NCBI GenBank assembly: GCA_903916165.1
Contig: CAIWVR010000487.1
Location: 1 to 11,583 of the forward strand
Source of the DNA: an uncultured Hyphomicrobiales bacterium
GTDB taxonomy: Bacteria > Pseudomonadota > Alphaproteobacteria > Rhizobiales > Beijerinckiaceae
Length of the DNA stretch: 11,583 nucleotides
Direction of reading: 5' to 3'
The position numbers were made by a program, and so were the translations under genes. The notes under the pieces are model-generated. The model made no database searches. It was not told where the DNA came from and saw only the letters and a list, made by a program, of their open reading frames with translations. Shown here piece after piece: positions 6,448-11,583 of the stretch (positions within the stretch are counted from its first letter, which is position 1; the number at the start of each line of letters is the position of its first letter).

Positions 6448-6573
6448 TCAGCCCTGACGGGCCTTGAAGCGCTTCTGGGTCTTGTTGATGATGTAGACGC
6501 GGCCCTTGCGGCGCACGATCTGGTTGTCACGATGGCGACCACGCAGAGACTTCAAGGAATTACGGACTTTCAT
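6448..6573 (-). CDS. rpmJ: 50S ribosomal protein L36
   Basis: A 41-residue protein that is recognisably bacterial L36: [18 protein letters not shown], then a basic [13 protein letters not shown] core and the KRFKARQG end. It is a small rRNA-binding protein of the large ribosomal subunit. It contains no cysteines, so it is the zinc-independent form, and its 41-residue length is the usual one in Alphaproteobacteria, where rpmJ normally stands apart from the main ribosomal operon. The ATG at 6573 has GGGGA 5 nt upstream; the frame is open further upstream, but only this start gives the family N-terminus. It is followed by a strong terminator and is divergent from the hydratase-family gene, with a 154-nt shared spacer. 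The identification is secure. Confidence 0.97.
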   Translation of the reverse strand: MKVRNSLKSLRGRHRDNQIVRRKGRVYIINKTQKRFKARQG

Positions 6574-6727
6574 TTTTGTCCCCGGACGCTGGTTGCGGCG
6601 GGGACGGGCCCGCCTCACAAAATCGGTTGGCCGGTCTATGCCCCATTTGTTGCGCCGGATCAACCCTAAACCGGCTAGTCTGCGCTTCGCTCTCCCCACG
6701 ATTCGCGCGCCGGACCCGATATTGCCG
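6574..6727. promoter_or_regulatory. Divergent promoter region, rpmJ / hydratase
   Basis: A 154-nt spacer between two divergent starts that must carry the rpmJ promoter and probably that of the hydratase gene. On the minus strand TTGATC is followed 17 nt later by CATAGA, a weak sigma70-like match. I find no clear match for the plus-strand gene and no obvious operator. Confidence 0.4.
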
Positions 6728-7480
6728 ATGACGACCGATCAGACAATTCCGCTGGCCCAGGCCCTCGCGGCCGCCCGCATGCAGCGCCGCTTCCACGCCT
6801 ATAGCGCAACGCAAGCGTCGGATGATCCCTATCTCGTGCAGGCGGAGGTCGCGCGGCTCACGGGGACGGCCGCTGCGGGCTGGAAAACCGGCTTCGGCCC
6901 GGACCGCGACCGCACACCGATTGCCGGGCCGATTTTCGCGTCCGATATCTACGCAAATGGCGCAAGCTATCGGCTCGTTCCCGGAGAGCAGGTTCTGGTT
7001 GAGGTGGAACTCGCGGTGCGCCTTGCGCGCGACCTGCCATCCGGGCGGAGCTATTCCATCGACGACATTCTCGCTGCGAGCGACGAGATGCTGGTCGGGC
7101 TGGAGCTGATCGGCACGCGCTACGCACAGGCCGATTCGGCACCCTTTTCTGCCCGCCTCGCGGACAATCTCAACAATGGGGCCTATGTCACCGGCGAGGG
7201 CAGGCGCGACTTCGCCGCTCTGGCGCGCAAAAGCCTGCCGATGCGGCTTTGGATCAACGGCGGGCTGGTGGCCGACAGGCCTGGCGTGCATCCCGATGGC
7301 GATCCACTCACCGGGGTTGCTGCCTGGGCGAGCGCACAGGCGGATCGGCTGGGCGGTCTGAAAGCAGGGCAGGTGATCACGACCGGGTCGCTCAACACGC
7401 CCGTGCCGATTGCAGACGGTGCGCGCATCGAGGCCGAGCTTTCGGGGCTCGGCCGCGTGCGACTGGAGATCGTGGACTGA
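6728..7480 (+). CDS. 2-keto-4-pentenoate hydratase / fumarylacetoacetate hydrolase-family enzyme
   Basis: A 250-residue protein matching the MhpD-like branch of the FAH superfamily in length and layout. An N-terminal helical cap (about 5-45) is followed by AAGWKTGF with Lys53, then the divalent-metal ligands Glu92 and Glu94 in VEVELAVRL and Glu126 in [21 protein letters not shown] (145-156), and the C-terminal [11 protein letters not shown] (212-222). MhpD-type enzymes hydrate 2-hydroxypenta-2,4-dienoate to 4-hydroxy-2-oxovalerate after ring cleavage; related members are decarboxylases or other 2-oxo-acid enzymes, so the exact reaction is open. It is cytosolic. The ATG at 6728 has only a weak ribosome site. 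Upstream in-frame ATGs exist (for example 6638), but their extension does not look like protein. No aldolase or dehydrogenase partners are adjacent. The gene ends against the palindromic element. Confidence 0.88.
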   Translation: MTTDQTIPLAQALAAARMQRRFHAYSATQASDDPYLVQAEVARLTGTAAAGWKTGFGPDRDRTPIAGPIFASDIYANGASYRLVPGEQVLVEVELAVRLARDLPSGRSYSIDDILAASDEMLVGLELIGTRYAQADSAPFSARLADNLNNGAYVTGEGRRDFAALARKSLPMRLWINGGLVADRPGVHPDGDPLTGVAAWASAQADRLGGLKAGQVITTGSLNTPVPIADGARIEAELSGLGRVRLEIVD

Positions 7481-7482
7481 GG

Positions 7483-7624
7483 CTCCTCCCCTTCTCCCGC
7501 ACTGGCGGGAGAAGGGGTCATGCGCAGCATGACGGATGAGGGCGTTCTGCAGCTTTTAGACGGCGGCGCCGCCCTCACCCGTCTGGCTTCGCCAGCCACC
7601 CTCTCCCGCGACGCGGGAGAGGGG
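7483..7624. repeat. GC-rich multi-hairpin palindromic intergenic element
   Basis: Almost the whole spacer between two convergent genes is built of inverted repeats. Hairpin A is a perfect 13-bp stem, CCCCTTCTCCCGC (7488-7500) with GCGGGAGAAGGGG (7505-7517). Hairpin B pairs GACGGATGAGGGCG (7531-7544) with CGCCCTCACCCGTC (7570-7583), one mismatch, around a 25-nt loop. A 5-bp mini-hairpin CTGGC/GCCAG follows (7583-7595). Hairpin C is a perfect 11-bp stem, CCCTCTCCCGC (7599-7609) with GCGGGAGAGGG (7613-7623). The outer arms of A and C are near-complementary too, so the element could also fold as one long structure. Such CTCTCCCGC...GCGGGAGAG blocks are widespread dispersed palindromes in proteobacteria. 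It may also end transcription from both sides. Confidence 0.85.
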
Positions 7625-7634
7625 CGCGCATGTC

Positions 7635-8693
7635 TCAATTCGGCGGTGAGATGATGTCCTTGGCCCGTTTCACCGTTTCCTTCGAGGAGGCATAGAGCTT
7701 TTCGACCACGCCCTGCACCCGTTCGCCTGACGAGGCTGTCACGTCGAGGCGGCTCTTTTCGGCGTCGGCGAGGAATTCGGGGTCCTTGGTCGTCGCCATA
7801 AACGCGTCGCGCAGCACTTTCACCTGCGCCGGATTGGCACCGGGCGGGGCGAGATAGGGGCGGCCGAAGATCTGCTGGCTGAACACCATTTCGACGGCCT
7901 TGCGGTCTTCGTCGCCCTTGATGAACTTCCAGACTTGCGGAACGCCCATGCGCTCCAGTTCCGGCTCGGGGTCGAGGCTGTTCTGGACGAGAATGTTGAT
8001 CTTCTTCTCGGACACCCAGCTCGGCCGCTGCGATTTCAGGCTCGACCAGTCGAGCCCGCACATGCCGTCGACTTCGCCGCGCTCCATGGCGAGGAAAATA
8101 TCCACCGTGCCCTTGTAGCCGCTCACCACATTGAACTGGGCACCGGCCGCATTGGCGTGCAGGTAGGCGTAATCGCGGGTCGAGCCGCCGGCGGCACTGG
8201 CACCGATGATCACCTTGTTTTTCTGGGCATCCTCAAAGGTTTTGATCTTCGAGGTCTGGTAGGTGATGCAGACGCGCGTGCCGCTGTCGGCGCTGCCGAG
8301 ATAGACGAATTTGGTCGGATCAAAGAGGCCCTGCTGCTTGTCCTCGAGCAGCGGGCCGATGATCACGCCGGGGAACACGGCACCGATATAGGTCCCGTCC
8401 TTGGGCGCGACGGAGGCGAGATAGGCGGCCGCCGTTCCAGAGCCGGCACCGGGCTGGTTGCGCGCGACGAAAATCGGCGCGCCGGGGATGAACCGGCCCA
8501 TGTGCCGGGACAGGGCACGGGCATAAAGATCGTAGCCGCCGCCCGCATCGCCGCCGATCAGGAAGATGATCTGCTTGCCGGTGTAAAAATCATTCGCACC
8601 GGCCGGGCCCGGGAGGCCGCATGTGGCGGCGGCAAGGGCCGCAGCGCCGAGCGCCAGTGTGCGAAGCCGCTCGCAGCGGCGATGGATGTTCAT
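7635..8693 (-). CDS. Second orphan Bug/TctC-type periplasmic substrate-binding protein
   Basis: A 352-residue exported binding protein. The signal peptide spans residues 1-33 (basic MNIHRRCERLR, hydrophobic core, likely cut after GPAGA). The mature chain starts NDFYTGKQIIF and shows Bug-type marks: GGDAGGGYDLYARALSRH, RFIPGAP, RNQPGAGSGTAAAYLAS and LAMERGEVDGMCGLDW. It resembles the protein at 2161-3171 at the same positions (YDLY.R, RFIPG.P, PGAG, AP.DG, AMERGE), so they are paralogues, but clearly diverged. It would capture a small, probably carboxylate, ligand; no TctA/TctB genes are here. GGGAGAG (8706-8700) lies 6 nt before the ATG at 8693 and fixes this start over a 19-residue longer frame. 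The cysteine in the signal region (AATC) does not match a lipobox. The stop abuts the palindromic element. Confidence 0.9.
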   Translation of the reverse strand: MNIHRRCERLRTLALGAAALAAATCGLPGPAGANDFYTGKQIIFLIGGDAGGGYDLYARALSRHMGRFIPGAPIFVARNQPGAGSGTAAAYLASVAPKDGTYIGAVFPGVIIGPLLEDKQQGLFDPTKFVYLGSADSGTRVCITYQTSKIKTFEDAQKNKVIIGASAAGGSTRDYAYLHANAAGAQFNVVSGYKGTVDIFLAMERGEVDGMCGLDWSSLKSQRPSWVSEKKINILVQNSLDPEPELERMGVPQVWKFIKGDEDRKAVEMVFSQQIFGRPYLAPPGANPAQVKVLRDAFMATTKDPEFLADAEKSRLDVTASSGERVQGVVEKLYASSKETVKRAKDIISPPN

Positions 8694-8750
8694 TGGACGC
8701 TCTCCCATTTTCCACGTGGCACCATGCGGCGCTCTTGATGGACAGCTCAT

Positions 8751-8779
8751 TTTATCTCGGAAATGGCCAGCCAGCGCAA
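8751..8779 (-). promoter_or_regulatory. Candidate promoter of the second binding-protein gene
   Basis: On the minus strand TTGCGC (8779-8774), 17 nt, then GATAAA (8756-8751), overlapping TAAAAT. It lies downstream of the putative sodC terminator and about 58 nt before the ATG at 8693, the order expected for an independent transcription unit. Confidence 0.35.
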
Positions 8780-8783
8780 TCGG

Positions 8784-8833
8784 GACGACAAAACGCGACG
8801 GCCCCGCTGCACCAGTGGGGTGCGGCGGGGCCG
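8784..8833 (-). terminator. Probable terminator after sodC
   Basis: A 15-bp stem pairing CGGCCCCGCTGCACC (8799-8813) with GGTGCGGCGGGGCCG (8819-8833), containing one G-T wobble and a 5-nt loop. On the minus strand it is followed by TCGCGTTTTGTC, so the T-run is short and offset by 5 nt. It lies 113 nt past the sodC stop. It is less typical than the other two terminators in the window but is the only strong hairpin here. Confidence 0.55.
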
Positions 8834-8945
8834 GGCGGTCGGTAGACCGGAATGGGCGGGAATATGCGAGACAGGATTTCCCGAAACTGAAAATGCGACA
8901 GATTTCTCTAATGTTGCGTTAAATGTGACAAAAAATAAAGCCTCC

Positions 8946-9476
8946 TTATTTTGTGATCACCGCACAGGCAATCCGGTCACCGGAATCACCTGCCGGCTGG
9001 CTGCGGTAATCGTCGCCCTTGGCGTGAATCACGAAGGCGGAACCGTCGGCGTCGAAGAGAGAGTTTTCGCCCGCACCTAGGGTGACGCCGGGGGTGAAAA
9101 TCTGCTGCTTGAGAACGCCGCTCTCGGGCACGATGAGATTGGGCATGTCGCCCGCGTGCGGGCCCTTGCCGGAATGGAAGCCATGCTCCTGCCCGGCCAC
9201 GGCGAAATGCCCGCCTGCGCTGGTGAATTTGGCCGCGCCATCGCATGTGCCGGTCTGGTGAATGTGGAAGCCATGCGGGCCGGGCGGCACGTCTTTCAGG
9301 TCGAGCGCGATCAGCACGCCCTTGTCCGTCTGGGTCAGCTGGGCGGTGCCCATGGCTTTGCCGGACACATCGGCAAAGCTCGCCCTGGCGGTCGCACCAT
9401 TTTGCTGGGCCAGCGCGGCAGATGACAGGGCCAGCGTTGCACCTAGCACGAGACCCGCATTGATGAATGTGATCAT
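8946..9476 (-). CDS. sodC: Periplasmic Cu,Zn superoxide dismutase
   Basis: A 176-residue enzyme converting superoxide to oxygen and hydrogen peroxide. Residues 1-23 are a Sec signal peptide (cut after ALA before QQNG), placing it in the periplasm. All active-site residues are visible: copper ligands His71 and His73 (GFHIH), bridging His90 (AGGHF) and His151 (VIHA); zinc ligands His98 (EHG), His107 and Asp110 (HAGD); disulfide Cys78-Cys171; and the substrate-guiding Arg168 in DRIAC. The start at 9476 is preceded by AAGGA 7 nt upstream and gives a proper signal peptide, so the 72-residue longer open frame is rejected. The length is normal for bacterial SodC. It is probably its own transcription unit, with a spacer of about 240 nt upstream and a hairpin downstream. 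Confidence 0.97.
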   Translation of the reverse strand: MITFINAGLVLGATLALSSAALAQQNGATARASFADVSGKAMGTAQLTQTDKGVLIALDLKDVPPGPHGFHIHQTGTCDGAAKFTSAGGHFAVAGQEHGFHSGKGPHAGDMPNLIVPESGVLKQQIFTPGVTLGAGENSLFDADGSAFVIHAKGDDYRSQPAGDSGDRIACAVITK

Positions 9477-9717
9477 GTCAGTTTCCTTCCCGGAGCGATC
9501 GGCCGCTCTGATGCCGAGCTTGACCTGCGCGAGTCTAACGCGCCAGTGCGCGGGAGGATCCACGCGGCATTGTGATGGGACCGTTGCGCGTCCGGCATTT
9601 TCGCTGCGTCGGGTCTGGTGGGGCTGTCTGAAATCTGGATGACAGGCTTGAAAGGCAGGCCCAGTGAGGGCGGTCGGCAATTTTTGGCACAATCATGGGC
9701 AGATTTTTGGCCTGAAT
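9477..9717. other. Upstream region of sodC
   Basis: A 241-nt spacer between the terminator of the cytochrome/propeller gene and the sodC start. I see no gene in it. It has two near-identical short direct repeats, GGCA followed by A or GA and then TTTTTGGC, at 9676-9688 and 9698-9711, about two helical turns apart, and a small CGCGC/GCGCG palindrome at 9539-9552. No clear sigma70 promoter was found. Confidence 0.5.
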
Positions 9718-9718
9718 G

Positions 9719-9748
9719 AAAAAGGCCCCCGCCGGTGAGCGGAGGCCT
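9719..9748 (-). terminator. Rho-independent terminator of the cytochrome/propeller gene
   Basis: On the minus strand a 10-bp stem AGGCCTCCGC / GCGGGGGCCT (9748-9739 and 9732-9723, one wobble pair), a 6-nt loop, then a T-run (complement of A9719-A9723). It starts 25 nt after the stop codon. Confidence 0.88.
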
Positions 9749-9756
9749 CGTTTTGG

Positions 9757-9773
9757 TCTGACGTTGCGTCAGA
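9757..9773 (-). other. Small hairpin directly after the stop codon
   Basis: A perfect 7-bp stem, TCTGACG (9757-9763) and CGTCAGA (9767-9773), with a 3-nt loop, touching the TAA stop at 9776-9774 and preceding the main terminator by 8 nt. It has no T-run of its own. It may stabilise the 3' end of the message (inference). Confidence 0.5.
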
Positions 9774-11583
9774 TTAGTGAGCGAGCGGATTCGGCCGCAG
9801 CTGGAAATGTGCCGCGAGCGGGCGCGAGCCCTTGCCGCCCTCAATCAGCCAGGGCGTGCGATCGCCGTTGGAAGCCCAGATGCCACGGCCCTTCCAGCCG
9901 GCGTTGGGATCGTCGATGCGTCCGTCGAGCCCCTTGGCGTAGAAGCCAAGCGGATAGGGGACGCGCAGCACGACCATCTGGCCGTCCTTCTTCATCGCGA
10001 TCAGGCCGTCGTTGAGATTGCCCGTCGAGACCGGCGTGTCTTCACCCAGACCGAAGGTGTTGTACTGGTCGACCCAGGTGTAATAGCTCGACTCGGCGCT
10101 GTTATCGCCGATGCCTTCAAAGCCCGGGCCTGGATATTTGTGGAAAGCCCAGCCCTCGGGGCAATGATTGCCGGTCGCGGTCGGGCCGTTCAGCGGGCCC
10201 TTGCACTTGCGGCGGTCGAAGCTGCCGAGATGGCCCGACGCCAGCGACACCCAGACGACGCCATTCTTGTCGATGTCGGCACCGCGCGGTCCGAAGCCCG
10301 GTGCCGGAACATTGTAGATTTCAGCCAGGGCGGTCTGCGACGGATCGCTGCCCGGCAGGACGCGGACAACCGCGCCGGGGTTGGAGCGGATGCTGCCCCA
10401 GACCGAACCGTCCAAGGCTGGCATGATGGCATAGAAATTCGCCGTGATGCGCTTGTCCTTGGTCGGGTCGACCGGCTGGTTGGGCTCGACATAGTCGTCG
10501 CGCTTGCCGTTGCCGTTGGTGTCCAGGATGAGCGGTGTCCAGCCCTGCGCCTTCTGCACATCGCCGGTTTCCAGCATGATGCGCGTGTTGAGCCAGCCCA
10601 GCACCTGACCGCCGCCCGAGCCCCAGACCGTGTTGTCCTTGTCATAGCCGAAGTTCAGGTGATGCGTCTGGAAGCACGTCTGGTAAGGCGTGTAGACCTT
10701 GGTCTTGGGATCATACATCGAGATGCGACGCGCGGAACTGTCGAGCGGGAAGACCTTCGCGGAGGGATGGTCGGAACCCTTCTTGCAGAAGTCCGGATTG
10801 GCGGGCTTGAACCCCGTTGCCGCCATCCACACGCGACCGTCCTGGTCGATCATGCTGTTGTGGTTGTTGCCGTGCGTATCCCAGATCTTCTCGTCGCCCC
10901 AATAGGCCGAGGGCTGCAGGGATTCCTTGGATGCCGCATGTCCGGGGCCGAGCGCCTCGGGCGTGCCGGGCTCATAGGTCATTTTGAAGGTCGAGAAGGT
11001 GTTGGCCTTCACGTCCATCACCGGCACGTTGTCGGAGGAATATTCCGGCGATCCGTAGAGGGGGCCATAGCCGTTGACGGTGGGCTTGCGGCGGTCCGTG
11101 GAAATCAGGTCGTGCAGATATTGCTTCTCGTTCATCCAGTCGCGCAGGGTCACGACGATGTTGCGCTCGTCACCCTTCGGGCGCTCCGGCTTGGTCTTCG
11201 GCAATTCGCCCTTGGCGATGCGGTCGGTCCAGTCGCCGAAATAATGGTAGCCGGCGCCGCCCAGTTCACCAGCCAGGATATTGGTCATGCTCTCGCCGGC
11301 CTGGCCGGCCTGCGTGCGGCGCTGCCAGGCTTCCATGCCGGAGGCGAACGTGCCGAATTCCTGGGGAACGGTGCGGGTCGAGAGCTGGCCGAGCTGGTGG
11401 CACCCCACGCAGCCGTTGTTCTTCATCAGGTTGAGCCAGTCGGTCTGCTTGATCTTTTCGGGAATCTCGCTCTTGCCGCCGAACTGGTCTGCGCCGGGAA
11501 TTTTCAGCATCGAATACCAGTAGATCGCCGGATAGGTCTTGGCGGCGGTCGCCTCGTCCGGCGCGGCCTTGGCCGCGATCGCG
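9774..11583 (-). CDS. Cytochrome c / streptogramin-lyase-like beta-propeller protein (5' end outside window)
   Basis: The last 602 residues of a longer protein; the frame stays open through the right edge, so the first ATG inside the window (11510) is not the true start. The visible part begins with a Lys/Ala-rich linker, then YWYSMLKIPGADQF, and one c-type heme site NNGCVGCHQLG (Cys58, Cys61, His62 of the visible part). After a helical region, about 200-570 looks like a Vgb/SMP-30-type beta-propeller, with repeated blade-like segments such as DQDGRVWMAATGF, DKDNTVWGSGGG, ALDGSVWGSIRS and DKNGVVWVSLASG. I recall similar proteins with a carboxypeptidase-regulatory-like domain ahead of the heme site, which would lie beyond the edge. 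Heme attachment requires export to the periplasm, so a signal peptide should precede. The function is unknown; a redox-linked binding or lyase role is possible. It is followed by its own terminator. Confidence 0.82.
   Translation of the reverse strand, partial: AIAAKAAPDEATAAKTYPAIYWYSMLKIPGADQFGGKSEIPEKIKQTDWLNLMKNNGCVGCHQLGQLSTRTVPQEFGTFASGMEAWQRRTQAGQAGESMTNILAGELGGAGYHYFGDWTDRIAKGELPKTKPERPKGDERNIVVTLRDWMNEKQYLHDLISTDRRKPTVNGYGPLYGSPEYSSDNVPVMDVKANTFSTFKMTYEPGTPEALGPGHAASKESLQPSAYWGDEKIWDTHGNNHNSMIDQDGRVWMAATGFKPANPDFCKKGSDHPSAKVFPLDSSARRISMYDPKTKVYTPYQTCFQTHHLNFGYDKDNTVWGSGGGQVLGWLNTRIMLETGDVQKAQGWTPLILDTNGNGKRDDYVEPNQPVDPTKDKRITANFYAIMPALDGSVWGSIRSNPGAVVRVLPGSDPSQTALAEIYNVPAPGFGPRGADIDKNGVVWVSLASGHLGSFDRRKCKGPLNGPTATGNHCPEGWAFHKYPGPGFEGIGDNSAESSYYTWVDQYNTFGLGEDTPVSTGNLNDGLIAMKKDGQMVVLRVPYPLGFYAKGLDGRIDDPNAGWKGRGIWASNGDRTPWLIEGGKGSRPLAAHFQLRPNPLAH

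Larger units (their letters stand above)
8694..8945. other. Spacer between sodC and the binding-protein gene
   Basis: A 252-nt non-coding stretch holding a strong hairpin (8799-8833) and, beyond it, a candidate promoter for the binding protein. The 8895-8945 part is AT-rich compared with the rest and shows no convincing gene; short frames across it have no ribosome site. Confidence 0.6.

Noticed and set aside
6560..7291. 243-codon minus-strand frame upstream of and overlapping rpmJ
   Set aside because: Lies opposite the hydratase, whose metal-site motifs are intact; no plausible domain.
7183..8061. 292-codon minus-strand frame running through the palindromic element
   Set aside because: It overlaps the second binding protein in another frame and translates the repeat element; low-complexity Arg/Pro-rich sequence.
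8615..8630. Possible lipoprotein cysteine in the second binding protein's leader
   Set aside because: The residues before Cys (A-A-T) do not fit the lipobox, and a normal signal-peptidase I site follows at AGA.
7935..8738. 267-codon plus-strand frame opposite the second binding protein
   Set aside because: Antisense shadow without family features or start signals.
8925..8956. AT-rich hairpin spanning the sodC stop codon (ACAAAAAATAA / TTATTTTGT)
   Set aside because: Weak A-T stem with a two-base bulge overlapping coding sequence; not convincing as a terminator compared with the GC-rich hairpin at 8799-8833.
9477..9692. N-terminal extension of SodC by 72 residues
   Set aside because: The internal ATG at 9476 has AAGGA at 7 nt and begins a proper signal peptide; the extension is not signal-like.
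1..11583. Search for CRISPR arrays, tRNA/rRNA, insertion sequences, phage genes or toxin-antitoxin and defence modules
   Set aside because: No regularly spaced repeats, cloverleaf-like segments, transposase motifs or nuclease/toxin families were found in the frames.

Overview
The window reads as a high-GC alphaproteobacterial chromosome segment, most likely Hyphomicrobiales/Rhizobiales (inference). Reasons: a stand-alone 41-residue rpmJ of the cysteine-free type, two orphan Bug-type (TctC-like) periplasmic binding proteins, strong GC bias with long antisense shadow frames, and a GC-rich palindromic intergenic repeat. No phage, IS, CRISPR, tRNA or rRNA was found. Most genes belong to known families, and I see no convincing new multi-gene system. 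The less ordinary items are a four-cysteine mini-protein, a solitary GT10 fucosyltransferase behind an AT-rich spacer, a cytochrome c/beta-propeller protein cut by the right edge, and a multi-hairpin intergenic element.

Layout. Positions 1-21 may hold the first codons of a gene running leftward out of the window. From 106 to 3171, five genes run on the plus strand: a small cupin, a two-domain VOC/extradiol-dioxygenase-like protein, a 65-residue Cys4 protein, a YciI-family protein and a Bug-type binding protein. They meet, almost stop to stop, a minus-strand block of a GT10 alpha-1,3-fucosyltransferase-like enzyme, a membrane-anchored alpha/beta hydrolase, an exported TPR protein (overlapping the hydrolase by 4 nt, the hydrolase starting with TTG), a small ferredoxin-like-barrel candidate, and ribosomal protein L36 with a textbook terminator. 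Divergent from L36 is a 2-keto-4-pentenoate hydratase/FAH-family enzyme. It converges on a second Bug-type binding protein, with the palindromic element between the two stops. Further right, all on the minus strand, are a periplasmic Cu,Zn superoxide dismutase and the 3' part of a cytochrome c/streptogramin-lyase-like beta-propeller protein with its own terminator.

How the genes may work together. The extradiol-like VOC enzyme and the MhpD-like hydratase represent two step types of meta-cleavage aromatic catabolism, and Bug proteins bind carboxylates, so a taste for small organic acids is possible. The genes are not in one operon and no ring-hydroxylating or membrane transport subunits are present, so this is only inference. 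Several products (two Bug proteins, TPR protein, SodC, probably the cytochrome/propeller protein) are exported, giving the window an envelope/periplasm flavour.
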